From Acidovorax delafieldii (GTDB lineage Bacteria; Pseudomonadota; Gammaproteobacteria; Burkholderiales; Burkholderiaceae_C): 64,000 bases of DNA. The DNA is taken from positions 62,001-126,000 of the forward strand of contig DFQQ01000027.1 of NCBI GenBank assembly GCA_002377855.1, written 5' to 3'. Below the pieces are notes generated by a model. The model was not told where the DNA came from, did no database searches, and worked only from the letters and a program-made list of their open reading frames with translations. Positions 54,163 to 63,022 of this stretch are shown one piece after another; the stretch's first letter is position 1; the number at the start of each line of letters is the position of its first letter. A program made the position numbers and the translations under genes.

Positions 54163-55584
54163 ATGGCCACTTCTTTCATACTCGAACACGACATCGGGTT
54201 CGATGCTCTCATGGCTGAAATGGAGGGCCTGGTCCGCTCCGGCGTCCACCCCGACCGAATCAGCGTGTCCCAGTACCCCGCGTCGCAGTGGGTCTGCAAC
54301 GCCCACTGGGTGTACTCCGATGGCCCGGACGACGCGTGTGCCGCTCAGCGCCTGGACGCACAAATCGCGTTGCTGCGCTTGATGCTTGAGCGTGGGGCTG
54401 ATCCCAACAGGCGAAAGAACCGCAACTCCACGCCGCTGGCCGTGTGCTGTGGGCAGTTCTCCATCTATTTCCAGCAGCGCGCCCTGGAGAGACTGTCCTT
54501 GGTGTTGGCCGCGGGTGGTGACCCGCGCCAGACCAAGGACCCCGCGCTTTGCATTGCCTTGGGCCTGCGCGAGATGCGGGGTGAGATTTTCGACATGGCG
54601 TTTCGTGAGGATGCGTCCGAATGCCAAGCCGATGCGGTGTACCAAGCCCTGGACCAGCTGCTGCAGGCGGGAGCCGATATCGAGGCGATGGACCACCGCG
54701 AGATGTACACCCCCCTGCTCATGGCGGCCTACATGGGCAGCGTGCCGCTGCTGCGGTGGTTGAAAGAGCGGGGTGCCAATGTGCAGGCAGCCAACCCCGA
54801 TGGGTCCAATGCGTTGATGTACGCCGCAGGCGATGTGGACGGCCTGGCCAACAGCCGCGCAGGGTTCTCGGTCACTTGGCACCGCATGGGCGACCCTGTA
54901 GCCACCACCCGCCAATTGCTCGATTGGGGCCTGGACCCCGCTGCAGCCAATGCGCGGGGCCGCACCCCGCTGCGCCTGGCTGTCAGCGCTGGCAACCTGG
55001 ATGTGGCCGCCGTGCTGGCCGAGGCCCTGGCGGCCCACGGCAAGCTGGTGGCTGCCGACGTGCCCCTGTTCCGGGGCACCGAATACGAGTCCCGCGTGGC
55101 GGCTTTGACCACCTCGGTCTCACCCCAAAAGCCCGCCAAACCCAAGGCCGCAGCGGATGGCACCGCCCAGCGCGCCACCTGGGAGCGCGCGCCCGGATTG
55201 ATCGACGGGCCCACGGACTGGACCTCCAGCCAATACCCGGATTGGCTGCGCACCTGCCTCAAGGACGTGATCGCGCGGCTGGGTTCGGGCGCAGACCCGC
55301 GCGTGCCGCCTGGCCTGTTGTACCTGGAATACGACGACTACTTCCGTGGCCTGAAGCTGTCGCGCACCAAGTCGTATCTCAGCCGCAGCGGCGCGGTGGA
55401 AATGGGTGTCCATGTCTTCGATTGGTCGTGCATGCGCATCCGCTTTTCGCAGGTGGAGGGCGATGACTGGGTGCTGCGCGAAGCCATCGATTTGCCCATG
55501 GCCCCAGGCGCGCCGCCCACCACCGATATGCTGTGCGACGCCATCGGCCAGTTGTGCGCACGCTATCTCAATACCCAGCCCTGA
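54163..55584 (+). CDS. Ankyrin-repeat protein
   Basis: 473 residues. Ankyrin units are visible at ~66-95 (LRLMLERGADPNRRKNRNST), ~165-200 (LLQAGADIEAMDHREMYTPL, LMAAYMGSVPLLRWLKERGA) and ~245-285 (RQLLDWGLDPAAANARGRTP, LRLAVSAGNLDVAAVLAEAL). A C-terminal domain of ~140 residues without repeats (PDWLRTCLKDVIARLGSGAD, RSGAVEMGVHVFDWSCMRIR) is not recognised. No signal peptide, so cytoplasmic; presumably a binding or immunity-like scaffold. 33 bp after the ATPase gene, same strand. Confidence 0.85.
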   Translation: MATSFILEHDIGFDALMAEMEGLVRSGVHPDRISVSQYPASQWVCNAHWVYSDGPDDACAAQRLDAQIALLRLMLERGADPNRRKNRNSTPLAVCCGQFSIYFQQRALERLSLVLAAGGDPRQTKDPALCIALGLREMRGEIFDMAFREDASECQADAVYQALDQLLQAGADIEAMDHREMYTPLLMAAYMGSVPLLRWLKERGANVQAANPDGSNALMYAAGDVDGLANSRAGFSVTWHRMGDPVATTRQLLDWGLDPAAANARGRTPLRLAVSAGNLDVAAVLAEALAAHGKLVAADVPLFRGTEYESRVAALTTSVSPQKPAKPKAAADGTAQRATWERAPGLIDGPTDWTSSQYPDWLRTCLKDVIARLGSGADPRVPPGLLYLEYDDYFRGLKLSRTKSYLSRSGAVEMGVHVFDWSCMRIRFSQVEGDDWVLREAIDLPMAPGAPPTTDMLCDAIGQLCARYLNTQP

Positions 55585-55639
55585 CGGCCCGTGTGCGCAA
55601 CGGTTCTCCCTTCAATGACTTCCGAAAACGCCCGATCCC

Positions 55640-57046
55640 ATGACCTCCAAACCCAAGTGGACCGACCGCATCCATAGCCCCATCCGCGTGCTGAACCACG
55701 CCGACGGCCTGCACCTGGAGAAATTCACCGATGCCGATCTGGACCAGATTGCCGACTGCGATGACATCCTGGACATCCACCTGCGCAGCAACCGCACGGC
55801 GCAGCCTGTGGATCTGTCACGTCTTGCGCACATCCACGGGCTTCGGCGCTTGAGCTTGGAGCGCATGCAGTTCACCAACCTGCAGGCCCTCAAAGCCTTG
55901 CCGCACCTGAACTCGCTGAGCATTGCGTACTGCGACTTCAATGACTTCGAGGCGCTCAGCGGCCTGCAGATACAGACGCTGTTCGTGTGGAACAACAAGT
56001 TCACCCACTTCCCGGCGGGGCTGGATTTGCCCCGGCTGGAGAGCCTGTATTTGTCACACAATCGCATCACGGATTTGTCATTCGTTGCCAGCTACCCCAC
56101 CCTCAAATGCCTGCATGTGAACGGCAACCGGATCACCGACCTGGCTCCGTTGGCTGGCTGCGCGGCTTTGGAGACCCTGTGGGTCGATGACAACCCGCTG
56201 GCCACATTGGCGCCCCTGGCAGGGCGGCGCTACCAGCGACTGCATGTGAGCAGCGAACTGAGCGCCGAGCGGGCGGCCTTGCAGCTGGAGTTGCCTGAGG
56301 AGCCGTATGTACGCACCCCAGAAAGCCTCGAAGCCTCGCGTATCGCGAAGCTGATGGAGGCCAAGAACTGGCCGCAGCTCTACGCCATCACCGACTTGGC
56401 TTTGTTGGGCGATGCGTTCTCTCACCTGGCGCACGTGCACTTTGACGAGGAGATGGTGCGCGGTGCGCTGGCACATCCGGCCCCCGGCGCGTTCTATGCG
56501 ATGGTGACCCACGGGCTGCGCCCACACTATTGGGAGGAATCCAAGCTGCTGGTGTCGGTGCTCAGCAGCTTTGGCGAACGCTTGGTGGCTCCGCTGACCC
56601 AGAGCTTTCACGACCAGCTGGCTTTTTACCCGGAGTACGAGCCGTTCTATGCGGGCAAGCTCAAGCATGAACATGCCACTATTGCTCGCATTCTGGTGGA
56701 GGCGCCCATCCCCGCGTTTGCCAACTTGTTCCTAGCGTTCTTCGACTTGCGGGGCTGCTTCTCAGAAGCCCACCTGCACCACTACAAGCGCCTGCTCGAC
56801 GTGGCGGGCAAAGTGCATTCGCGGCTGTTGGTAGAGCCCATCATCGACCTGCTGAGGTTCGAAAAGCACATCCTGGGCGGCGATGCCGCCTTCATGAAAA
56901 AGATCTTCAAGGCCATTGGCCAGCTGGGCGCCAAGTCCGACGCGGCCGTGCTGGCCAGCCGCTTTGATGTGTCTACCGAAACCCGCACCGATGTGGCCGA
57001 GGCGTACGAGGCTGCCCTCAAGAAGCTCGAAAAGAAAAAGAGCTGA
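55640..57046 (+). CDS. Leucine-rich repeat protein with helical C-terminal half
   Basis: 468 residues. LRRs cover about 60-210 with ~22-residue spacing (GLRRLSLERMQFTNLQALKA, LESLYLSHNRITDLSFVASY, LKCLHVNGNRITDLAPLAGC, LETLWVDDNPLATLAPLAG). The second half is all helical, HEAT-like (HATIARILVEAPIPAFANLF, LLVEPIIDLLRFEKHILGG) and ends in a Lys-rich tail. No signal peptide. Sixth gene of the cassette, 55 bp after the ankyrin gene. Repeat proteins of this sort mediate protein binding; partner unknown. Confidence 0.85.
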   Translation: MTSKPKWTDRIHSPIRVLNHADGLHLEKFTDADLDQIADCDDILDIHLRSNRTAQPVDLSRLAHIHGLRRLSLERMQFTNLQALKALPHLNSLSIAYCDFNDFEALSGLQIQTLFVWNNKFTHFPAGLDLPRLESLYLSHNRITDLSFVASYPTLKCLHVNGNRITDLAPLAGCAALETLWVDDNPLATLAPLAGRRYQRLHVSSELSAERAALQLELPEEPYVRTPESLEASRIAKLMEAKNWPQLYAITDLALLGDAFSHLAHVHFDEEMVRGALAHPAPGAFYAMVTHGLRPHYWEESKLLVSVLSSFGERLVAPLTQSFHDQLAFYPEYEPFYAGKLKHEHATIARILVEAPIPAFANLFLAFFDLRGCFSEAHLHHYKRLLDVAGKVHSRLLVEPIIDLLRFEKHILGGDAAFMKKIFKAIGQLGAKSDAAVLASRFDVSTETRTDVAEAYEAALKKLEKKKS

Positions 57047-57142
57047 TGCGTTGCAGCCCGCCGCCATCGGCCGCTCATCGTGCAGTATGCCCCCTCGGGC
57101 TGAATGCCGCCAACAGTTGCGTGAAAGTTCAGAAGCCGCATC

Positions 57143-57465
57143 TTGGACCGACCTGTGGAGTTGCTGGAGATGTTGCTCGCGCTTAGTGTGCCCGCCGAGC
57201 CTCCCGCCAATGCGCTGCGCATCCCCTTGGAGAGAGCGATCGACACCCAGTCTGCAGCGAAGTGGCGCTGCTAGCCCAAGGTGCGATCCGAACCGGGTGC
57301 TGTACCGCGGATGCTGCATTGCATGAGGCGTTGGAGTACAGGGCGACCCGCTGCATTCCCTGCTGGCGCAAGCCTGTGCAGACCATACAGCGGCTGCCAG
57401 GGACGCCGCTGCAACTAGCGGTGTCCAAGCGCAACAAGGATGTGCAGAAACTTCCGGCCTGGTAG
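57143..57465 (+). pseudogene. Decayed ankyrin-repeat gene fragment
   Basis: Ankyrin-like phrases occur in successive frames: DRPVELLEMLLALSVPAEPP ends at a TAG (57272), CDPNRVLY follows in another frame, and TPLQLAVSKRNKDVQKL ends at 57465 in a third. No single frame joins them. This looks like the remains of a second ankyrin gene downstream of the intact one. Evidence is pattern only. Confidence 0.5.
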
Positions 57466-57977
57466 CGTGGCGCTGCTCTGGAGCGTTCTAGCCGAAGGCT
57501 GCCGGCATGGTCGAGCACGCCGACGGAGGGAGAGGTGGTTTATCCAATGGGACGTGCGCTTGGCCATCGCGGTGGATTGGGCAGCGGCGGCGGGCGCAAA
57601 GAGCCCGAAGAGCGCCCCACCAGCGTGAAGTGGGCTGCATCCGCTGATCAGAGATGAATCCCCACGAATGCTCTGGACAGCGGGCTCAGTGGGCGCAGTG
57701 CCCCGACGGGGGCGGGGGTGGCCGTTCCTGGACCATGCTTGCTTTGGACTGGGGCCCGGGAGCTCGGCCATCTGTTGCCGATGGCTTGCCTACGGGGGCG
57801 TGCCCGCACACTGGCGAATCGCGCTGACAAGACCGTGAGCAAGGAACCGGCAGGCATAGGGGGGCGCTGCCGTCAAAGTCGTGCGATGCGCCTGCCTTTT
57901 GCTCTTTTCTTCCCCTTCAGAGTCACCTCTGCAATTTTGCGGCCCCGGGCCGTGCTCGGGTCTCGTCAGGAGAGTGC
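57466..57977. other. Intergenic region before the antiporter gene
   Basis: About 510 bases in which I see no credible gene, repeat or terminator. Open frames on both strands here are short and lack domain-like sequence. It marks the right edge of the repeat-protein cassette. Confidence 0.5.
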
Positions 57978-59408
57978 ATGAACGAGGAGTCGGTGTTCAG
58001 CGTGGGCGTCGCGCTGGTGGGCCTGTTGCTCGTGGTGATGACGTTGACCAGTTCGGTCATCTCGCGCGTGCCGCTGAGCTCGGCGATGTTGTACTTGGCA
58101 GTCGGGGTGGGTATTGGCCCGTGGGGGCTGGAATTGCTGGTGCTGGACCCGTTGGACCATGCGCCACTGCTGGAACGAATCACGGAAATAGCGGTTCTGA
58201 TTTCACTGTTCACTGCGGGGCTCAAGCTTGAATTGCCGCTGCGGGACCGGCGCTGGCGCATTCCGCTGCAGCTAGCGTCGGTGTCCATGCTGGTCACGGT
58301 GGGCGCCATCACGGCGTTGGGAGTGGGGCTGTTGCATCTGCCATTGGGCGCTGCAGTGCTGCTGGGCGCCATCCTCGCGCCGACTGACCCGGTGTTGGCG
58401 TCCGACGTGCAGGTGGCCGATCCGCACGACCGTGACCGGCTGCGTTTTGGCCTGACAGGCGAAGGTGGGCTCAACGATGGCACGGCCTTTCCGTTGGTGA
58501 TGTTGGGGTTGGGGTTGTTGTCGCTGCACGAGCTGGGCGACTGGGGCTGGCGCTGGTGGGCCGTTGATGTGCTGTGGGCCGTTGCCGGGGGGCTGGGCAT
58601 CGGTTATGCGCTGGGTGCGTTGGTGGGGCGGTTGATTTTGCATTTGCGCAGTCGCCGCCGCGAAGCTCTCGGGCCCGATGAGTTCATGGTGCTGGGCCTG
58701 ATTGCGTTGACTTACGGTGTGGCGCTGCTTTGCCATACCTACGGATTTTTGGCGGTGTTTGCGGCGGGGTTGGCGTTGCGACGGGTCGCCGCGCAGCCAG
58801 CGGCGGACGGGGCAAACGCTTTGGACGAGGCACCTGCAAAGACTTCCGGCAGCACCAGACCACGGACAGATTCCGTGCGCAACGGCGGTGACTCGGCAAC
58901 GGCGCCCGAAGCTCCGCGCCACATGATGGAAGCTGTAGAACGCTTCAACGCCCAGCTCGAGCGCATGGCCGAAGTGGCTGTGGTGCTGGTGGTGGGGGCC
59001 TTGTTGACGCGGGTGGATTTTGGCGCTGAGGTGTTGTGGTTTGTGCCGGTGCTGCTTCTCGTCGTTCGCCCGCTGGCGGCGTACACGGGGCTGGTAGGCG
59101 CAAGGGTGGAGGGGGCGCAGCGCAGGTTGATCGCCTGGTTTGGTATTCGCGGCATTGGTTCGATCTACTACCTCATGTACGCCATCAACCATGGACTGGA
59201 ACCGGGCATCGCCGAGCGACTGCTGGCCATTACCTTGGCGGTGGTGGTGGCGTCGGTGTTGCTGCACGGCGTGACGGTGACGCCTCTGATGCGGCGCTAT
59301 GAAGCGCGCAAGCAGAACACATCGGTGCGCCACAACGGTCATTCGGCTCCGCCATGTGCTGGTGCGAGACCCGGGGGTGTGGAGAGGGGAACGAAGGCGC
59401 CAGATTGA
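57978..59408 (+). CDS. CPA1-type cation:proton antiporter
   Basis: 476 residues, about 12 TM helices. Signatures of the NhaP/NHE group: LLGAILAPTDPVLASDVQV (TDP) and GEGGLNDGTAFPLVM with the ND dipeptide, then FGIRGIGSIYYLMYAINHGL. A polar loop of ~60 residues (~275-335; ALDEAPAKTSGSTRPRTDSV) interrupts the membrane part, and a disordered tail ends it. It should exchange Na+ or K+ for H+ across the inner membrane. ATG at 57978 with AGGAGAG upstream. Convergent with acr3. Confidence 0.92.
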   Translation: MNEESVFSVGVALVGLLLVVMTLTSSVISRVPLSSAMLYLAVGVGIGPWGLELLVLDPLDHAPLLERITEIAVLISLFTAGLKLELPLRDRRWRIPLQLASVSMLVTVGAITALGVGLLHLPLGAAVLLGAILAPTDPVLASDVQVADPHDRDRLRFGLTGEGGLNDGTAFPLVMLGLGLLSLHELGDWGWRWWAVDVLWAVAGGLGIGYALGALVGRLILHLRSRRREALGPDEFMVLGLIALTYGVALLCHTYGFLAVFAAGLALRRVAAQPAADGANALDEAPAKTSGSTRPRTDSVRNGGDSATAPEAPRHMMEAVERFNAQLERMAEVAVVLVVGALLTRVDFGAEVLWFVPVLLLVVRPLAAYTGLVGARVEGAQRRLIAWFGIRGIGSIYYLMYAINHGLEPGIAERLLAITLAVVVASVLLHGVTVTPLMRRYEARKQNTSVRHNGHSAPPCAGARPGGVERGTKAPD

Positions 59409-59465
59409 CGCGACGCGCGCAGGTGACGCAACAAAAGGGCTGGCGGCTGGCCTGCGGCGCTTTGT

Positions 59466-59535
59466 GGCTATTTTGAACAAGAAATAGCTTGGCGCCTTGT
59501 GAATAAAGCGCCGGCAGCTATAAATGTTATAGCTT
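59466..59535 (+). repeat. Dispersed ~60-bp repeat, copy D
   Basis: tggctattttgaacaagaaatagcttggcgccttgtgaataaagcgccggcagctataaatgttatagct lies between the convergent antiporter and acr3 genes. ggcgcctt/aagcgcc is the inverted core; flanking agctat motifs match the other copies. It could act as a two-way terminator. Confidence 0.65.
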
Positions 59536-60618
59536 TCAGGCTTGGGCTCCCCGCTCATACCAGCCCTTGCTGCGGTTGACGATGTGCACCACCAGCAGCA
59601 TCACCGGCACTTCAATCAGCACCCCCACCACCGTGGCCAGTGCCGCGCCCGAGTGAAAGCCGAACAGGCTGATGGCCGCAGCCACGGCCAGCTCGAAGAA
59701 GTTGGACGCGCCAATCAGCGCTGACGGGCAGGCCACGCTGTGTTTTTCGCCCACGGCGCGGTTGAGCCAGTAGGCCAGGCCCGCATTGAAGAACACCTGG
59801 ATGAGGATGGGCACGGCCAGCAGCGCAATGACCAGCGGCTGCGCCAAAATCGCCTGTCCCTGAAAGGCGAACAGCAGCACCAGCGTGGCCAGCAGCGCGC
59901 TGATGGACCACGGGCCGATGCGCGCCAGTGCGGCTTCAAGCGCCGCCGGCCCACGCGCCAGCAGGGCGCGGCGCAGTGCCTGGGCGATGGCCACGGGGAT
60001 CACGATGTACAGCACCACCGACGTGAGCAGCGTGGCCCACGGCACGGTGATGGCCGACACCCCCAGCAGCAGGGCCACCAGCGGCGCAAAGGCCAGCACC
60101 ATGATGCTGTCGTTGAGCGCCACCTGCGACAGGGTGAACAGCGGGTCGCCCCCGGTCAGGCGGCTCCACACGAACACCATGGCCGTGCAAGGCGCGGCGG
60201 CCAGCAAGATGAGCCCGGCGATGTAGCTGTCGATCTGGTCGGCAGGCAAGTACGGCGCAAACCAGTGGCGTATGAACAGCCAGCCCAGCAGCGCCATCGA
60301 AAACGGTTTGACCAGCCAGTTCACCACCAGCGTCACGCCAATGCCGCGCACATGCTGACGCACCTCGCCCAGCGCGGCAAAGTCCACCTTCATCAGCATG
60401 GGGATCACCATCACCCAGATCAGCACGCCCACGGGCAGGTTGACCTGGGCGACTTCCATGCGCCCCACGGCTTGGAAGGCCCCGGGCCACAGCTGCCCCA
60501 GCGCAATGCCCACCACGATGCACAGGAACACCCAAACGGTGAGGTAGCGCTCGAACACGCTCATGCCCTGGGTGGCAGGCAGGGCGGGCTGGCAGGAACT
60601 GGGAGCGAGAGACGACAT
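59536..60618 (-). CDS. acr3: Arsenite efflux permease Acr3
   Basis: 360 residues, ten TM helices of the ACR3/bile-acid transporter group. Signatures: NLPVGVLIWVMVIPMLMKVD, LAAAPCTAMVFVWSRLTGGD (with the conserved Cys) and ACPSALIGASNFFELAVAAA. Exports As(III) from the cytoplasm using the proton motive force. It is the last gene of arsR-arsI-arsC-acr3, 33 bp after arsC. Confidence 0.95.
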   Translation of the reverse strand: MSSLAPSSCQPALPATQGMSVFERYLTVWVFLCIVVGIALGQLWPGAFQAVGRMEVAQVNLPVGVLIWVMVIPMLMKVDFAALGEVRQHVRGIGVTLVVNWLVKPFSMALLGWLFIRHWFAPYLPADQIDSYIAGLILLAAAPCTAMVFVWSRLTGGDPLFTLSQVALNDSIMVLAFAPLVALLLGVSAITVPWATLLTSVVLYIVIPVAIAQALRRALLARGPAALEAALARIGPWSISALLATLVLLFAFQGQAILAQPLVIALLAVPILIQVFFNAGLAYWLNRAVGEKHSVACPSALIGASNFFELAVAAAISLFGFHSGAALATVVGVLIEVPVMLLVVHIVNRSKGWYERGAQA

Positions 60619-60651
60619 GGTGGCGGGAGCAGAGTTTGGAAGAGGGGCTGG

Positions 60652-61158
60652 TCAGTGGCTGGCCAGGTCGCGCGCCGTGCTTTGCAGCATGGCGTGGTGC
60701 AGCTTCTCGTCGGGCAGGCTGATTAGCAGCGACAGGCGGCGCTGGATGGCGTGCATGGTCTTGCGGAAGGCTTCCAGCTTTTCTTCGTCGCTGCCGTTGC
60801 CTTCGGACGGATCGGCATAGCCCCAGTGGGCCGTGGCGGGGTGGCCGGGCCAAAAGGGGCACACCTCGCCCGCAGCGTTGTCGCACACGGTGATGATGAG
60901 GTCCATGTGGGGCGCACCGGGGGCGGCAAATTCGTCCCAGCTTTTGCTGCGCAGCCCTTCTGTGGAGATGCCGGCTTTTTGCAGCACCTGCAGGCCCAGC
61001 GGATTGGGCTGCTGGTTATCTCGCGGGCTGCTGCCTGCAGAATAGGCCTTAAAGCGGCCTGCACCCATGGCGTTGAGCAGGGCTTCGGCCAGGATGCTGC
61101 GTGCGGAGTTGTGGGTGCACAGAAAAAGGACGTTCAGGGTGGGGCGGTTATCGCTCAT
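60652..61158 (-). CDS. arsC: Arsenate reductase, low-molecular-weight phosphatase type
   Basis: 168 residues. The P-loop CTHNSARS (CX5R) near the N-terminus is the LMW-phosphatase active site; further Cys in VCDNAAGEVCPFWPG fit the thiol relay of the thioredoxin/glutaredoxin-coupled ArsC family. Reduces arsenate to arsenite for Acr3. ATG at 61158 (MSDNRPTLNVLFLCTHN) has an AGGAG site; an upstream ATG at 61215 lies in arsI. Confidence 0.93.
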   Translation of the reverse strand: MSDNRPTLNVLFLCTHNSARSILAEALLNAMGAGRFKAYSAGSSPRDNQQPNPLGLQVLQKAGISTEGLRSKSWDEFAAPGAPHMDLIITVCDNAAGEVCPFWPGHPATAHWGYADPSEGNGSDEEKLEAFRKTMHAIQRRLSLLISLPDEKLHHAMLQSTARDLASH

Positions 61159-61171
61159 GCGGAACTCCTTG

Positions 61172-61672
61172 TCAGCAGCATTTGGAAGACTGGGCAGATG
61201 GGCTGCAGCACGCACCTTCTGCCACGTCGTGTGCAGCGCTCGGCTGAGCTGACGCTGTTTTTGGCGCGCAGCACGCTCCTTGCGGGGCGGTAGCGGCCTC
61301 GTTGAATACCGGAATGTTCCCCAGCGTATGAAAGTGTTCCCACGCCACGCCCTGGGGATCGGTCACCCAGTGCTTTTCGCTGCGGGCATAGCAGCAGGTG
61401 GTTGCGCCCTCGTCCAGCAGGGCCATGTCGGCCGCGGTGGCACGCGCCTTCAATGCCACCAGTTCGGCTGCATCATCCACCTGGAACCCCAGGTGGTCCA
61501 GGCCCGGCTGGTGGCCGCGCGTGGAGATGGCGAAGTTCACGCGGGGGTCTTCCAGCATCCACTTGGCGTAGTCAGCCTCCACGCGTGTGGGGGCTGCATC
61601 GAACAAGCGCGAGTAAAACGCAATGCTTGCAGACAGGTCGTTGACGTGCAGGTGAACGTGGAAGCGCTTCAT
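61172..61672 (-). CDS. arsI: ArsI/CadI-family glyoxalase-fold protein with Cys-rich tail
   Basis: 166 residues of the vicinal-oxygen-chelate fold. HVHLHVNDLSASIAFYSRLF carries the first His, DHLGFQVDDAAEL the second, and TTCCYARSEKHWVTDPQGVA holds the vicinal Cys pair that binds trivalent organoarsenicals in ArsI C-As lyases. The CadI-type relatives are the alternative. The C-terminal ~35 residues have three Cys pairs (GACCAPK, GACCSPS, SKCC), probably metal-binding. ATG 61672 with GGGAGCT site. Confidence 0.85.
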   Translation of the reverse strand: MKRFHVHLHVNDLSASIAFYSRLFDAAPTRVEADYAKWMLEDPRVNFAISTRGHQPGLDHLGFQVDDAAELVALKARATAADMALLDEGATTCCYARSEKHWVTDPQGVAWEHFHTLGNIPVFNEAATAPQGACCAPKTASAQPSAAHDVAEGACCSPSAQSSKCC

Positions 61673-61721
61673 AGGGAGCTCCTGTGGATGGAAGAAAAGG
61701 CGAGTGGTGGGGCGGTCGTGT

Positions 61722-62045
61722 CTAGCAGGCACAGCTGGCGGCGTTGGGGGGCAGGCAAGCCTGACCCTGACAGCAGTTCTCGGTCAGGTAGCCCATCAGG
61801 GCGTTCATGCGATCGAATTGAGCGCGGTAGATCAGGTTGCGTCCGGCCCGTTCCTGCCCTACCAAGCCCGCGTTGGTCAGTTCTTTCAGATGAAATGAGA
61901 GCGTGTTGGAGGCTACCCCCAGCGCATCGCTCAGCGCGGAGGGCGTCATGCCTTCGGTGCCTGCGACAACGAGGGCTCGAAAGATCTCCAGGCGAGACGC
62001 CTGCGCCAGCGCGGCCATGGCTTTGACTACATCATTGGTTTCCAT
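61722..62045 (-). CDS. arsR: ArsR-family metalloregulator
   Basis: 107 residues. Winged helix with ALAQASRLEIFRALVVAGTE, GMTPSALSDALGVASNTLSF (recognition helix) and HLKELTNAGLVGQERAGRNL. Cysteines near the C-terminus (ENCCQGQACLPPNAASCAC) could form the As(III) site, as in the ArsR types with C-terminal Cys; the classical ELCVCDL site is absent. ATG at 62045. A palindrome touches the start, so it should autorepress the operon. Confidence 0.93.
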   Translation of the reverse strand: METNDVVKAMAALAQASRLEIFRALVVAGTEGMTPSALSDALGVASNTLSFHLKELTNAGLVGQERAGRNLIYRAQFDRMNALMGYLTENCCQGQACLPPNAASCAC

Positions 62046-62046
62046 G

Positions 62047-62064
62047 TTTCGATGATAATCGAAA
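62047..62064. promoter_or_regulatory. Probable ArsR operator
   Basis: TTTCGAT-GATA-ATCGAAA, a perfect 7-bp inverted repeat one base upstream of the arsR start codon on the minus strand. Confidence 0.7.
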
Positions 62065-62081
62065 TATGGAATTGATGGCAA

Positions 62082-62111
62082 TAAAAAAAGCACCGGGGGT
62101 ACCGGTGCTTC
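62082..62111 (-). terminator. Rho-independent terminator (minus strand) downstream of the DUF3334 gene
   Basis: On the minus strand AAGCACCGG-TACC-CCGGTGCTT followed by seven T. It lies beyond the DUF3334 stop, separated from it by the 160-bp repeat, and isolates the ars operon from upstream transcription. Confidence 0.85.
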
Positions 62112-62136
62112 AGAGGCTGAAAAGGGCCGTGGAACC

Positions 62137-62295
62137 CTCTGCACGAACCACCGCGCCGTGTCCATTGCGGTCTCGGGCCGTCTGCGGCGTCGCAAATATT
62201 CGCAATAGCTACGGCTATTGCTGCGTCTTGCGCCTTGCAGCCCATCCCGATCCGCAGTGCACACTTACCGCTCGATTCCCACGGAGGGTCCCTAG
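62137..62295 (+). repeat. 160-bp dispersed repeat, copy 2
   Basis: Same orientation and nearly the same length as copy 1 at 4861-5020. The central GCAATAGC-TACG-GCTATTGC hairpin is at 62202-62221. The most conserved part is cgccttgcagcccatcccgatccgcagtgcacacttaccgctcgatt. On the minus strand it reads as short peptide-like frames, which I regard as spurious. Confidence 0.85.
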
Positions 62296-62329
62296 GTCTT
62301 TGACGAGAAAAACGTGCCTGCTGTGTTTT

Positions 62330-63022
62330 TTACATCCCCAAGGATTTGAGCAGGTCGTCCGTGTCGCTGTCGATGTGCGGGGCCGGTGCGGCGGCTGATG
62401 CGGCCGCCGCGTTGTGCGACTCCGCCATCAGGGCGTCAGGGTCCGGGGTTTCCTGGGGCTCGAAGTCGTAGAGCTTGATGAACTCAGTGCGGTCAATCGC
62501 CAGTTCAAGATAGAAGATATTGTTGTTGCCCGTATAGAAGGTCACGCGCCGGGCTTCAGGGTTGTCGAGGTTCGCGTCCACGCTCAACATCACCTGCTTG
62601 TTCAGCACCAGCATCTTGGGCTGGTTTTGCGTAATGTGGGTTTGCAGTTCGCGGCGGATCTTGCCGGTGAAGTCACCCACCACCTGGTTCATCAGCTCGC
62701 CCATGACGTTGCTGACTTCGTCAGAGGTGTAAGAAGACACCAGGTCTTCCTTGGACATGCCCATGCTCAGCAGGTAGCTTTGGTACAGCTCCATGGCGGC
62801 CTGACCAGAGAAATTGATGATGACCAAGCCCGAGAAGCCGCCATCAAACAGCACAAAGCAGCCAATGTCGGGCTTGAGGCAGGTTTTGGAGATGCGTTGC
62901 ACCATGCCGGAGTAGTGCACTTGGCTCTGCGTGGCCACGCTGAGCACGCGGGTGACCGAGTTGCACAGGCTCATCAGCAGGTCTTCTGTGCCGAATACGA
63001 CGGGTTTATCTGGGTGGCTCAT
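62330..63022 (-). CDS. DUF3334-like, CheX-related protein
   Basis: About 230 residues. GTEDLLMSLCNSVTRVLSVA, FSGLVIINFSGQAAMELYQS and TSDEVSNVMGELMNQVVGDF have the pattern of the DUF3334/CheX-like fold, where the E-x-x-N motif of CheX phosphatases would be D-E-V-S-N / E-L-M-N-Q here. A possible link to chemotaxis or c-di-GMP signalling is inferred from this and from the EAL gene next to it. C-terminal tail is Ala-rich and acidic. ATG 63022; upstream in-frame starts exist but are not protein-like. Confidence 0.7.
   Translation of the reverse strand: MSHPDKPVVFGTEDLLMSLCNSVTRVLSVATQSQVHYSGMVQRISKTCLKPDIGCFVLFDGGFSGLVIINFSGQAAMELYQSYLLSMGMSKEDLVSSYTSDEVSNVMGELMNQVVGDFTGKIRRELQTHITQNQPKMLVLNKQVMLSVDANLDNPEARRVTFYTGNNNIFYLELAIDRTEFIKLYDFEPQETPDPDALMAESHNAAAASAAAPAPHIDSDTDDLLKSLGM

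Noticed and set aside
57047..57977. Possible toxin or small-protein genes in the gap after the LRR gene
   Set aside because: Short frames on both strands lack start signals and motifs. Only the ankyrin-like remnant at 57143-57465 could be supported.
62027..62245. Small minus-strand protein beginning MGCKAQDAAIAVAIANICDA
   Set aside because: It is a reading frame inside the 160-bp dispersed repeat. A variant appears at copy 1 in a different frame, so coding is unlikely.
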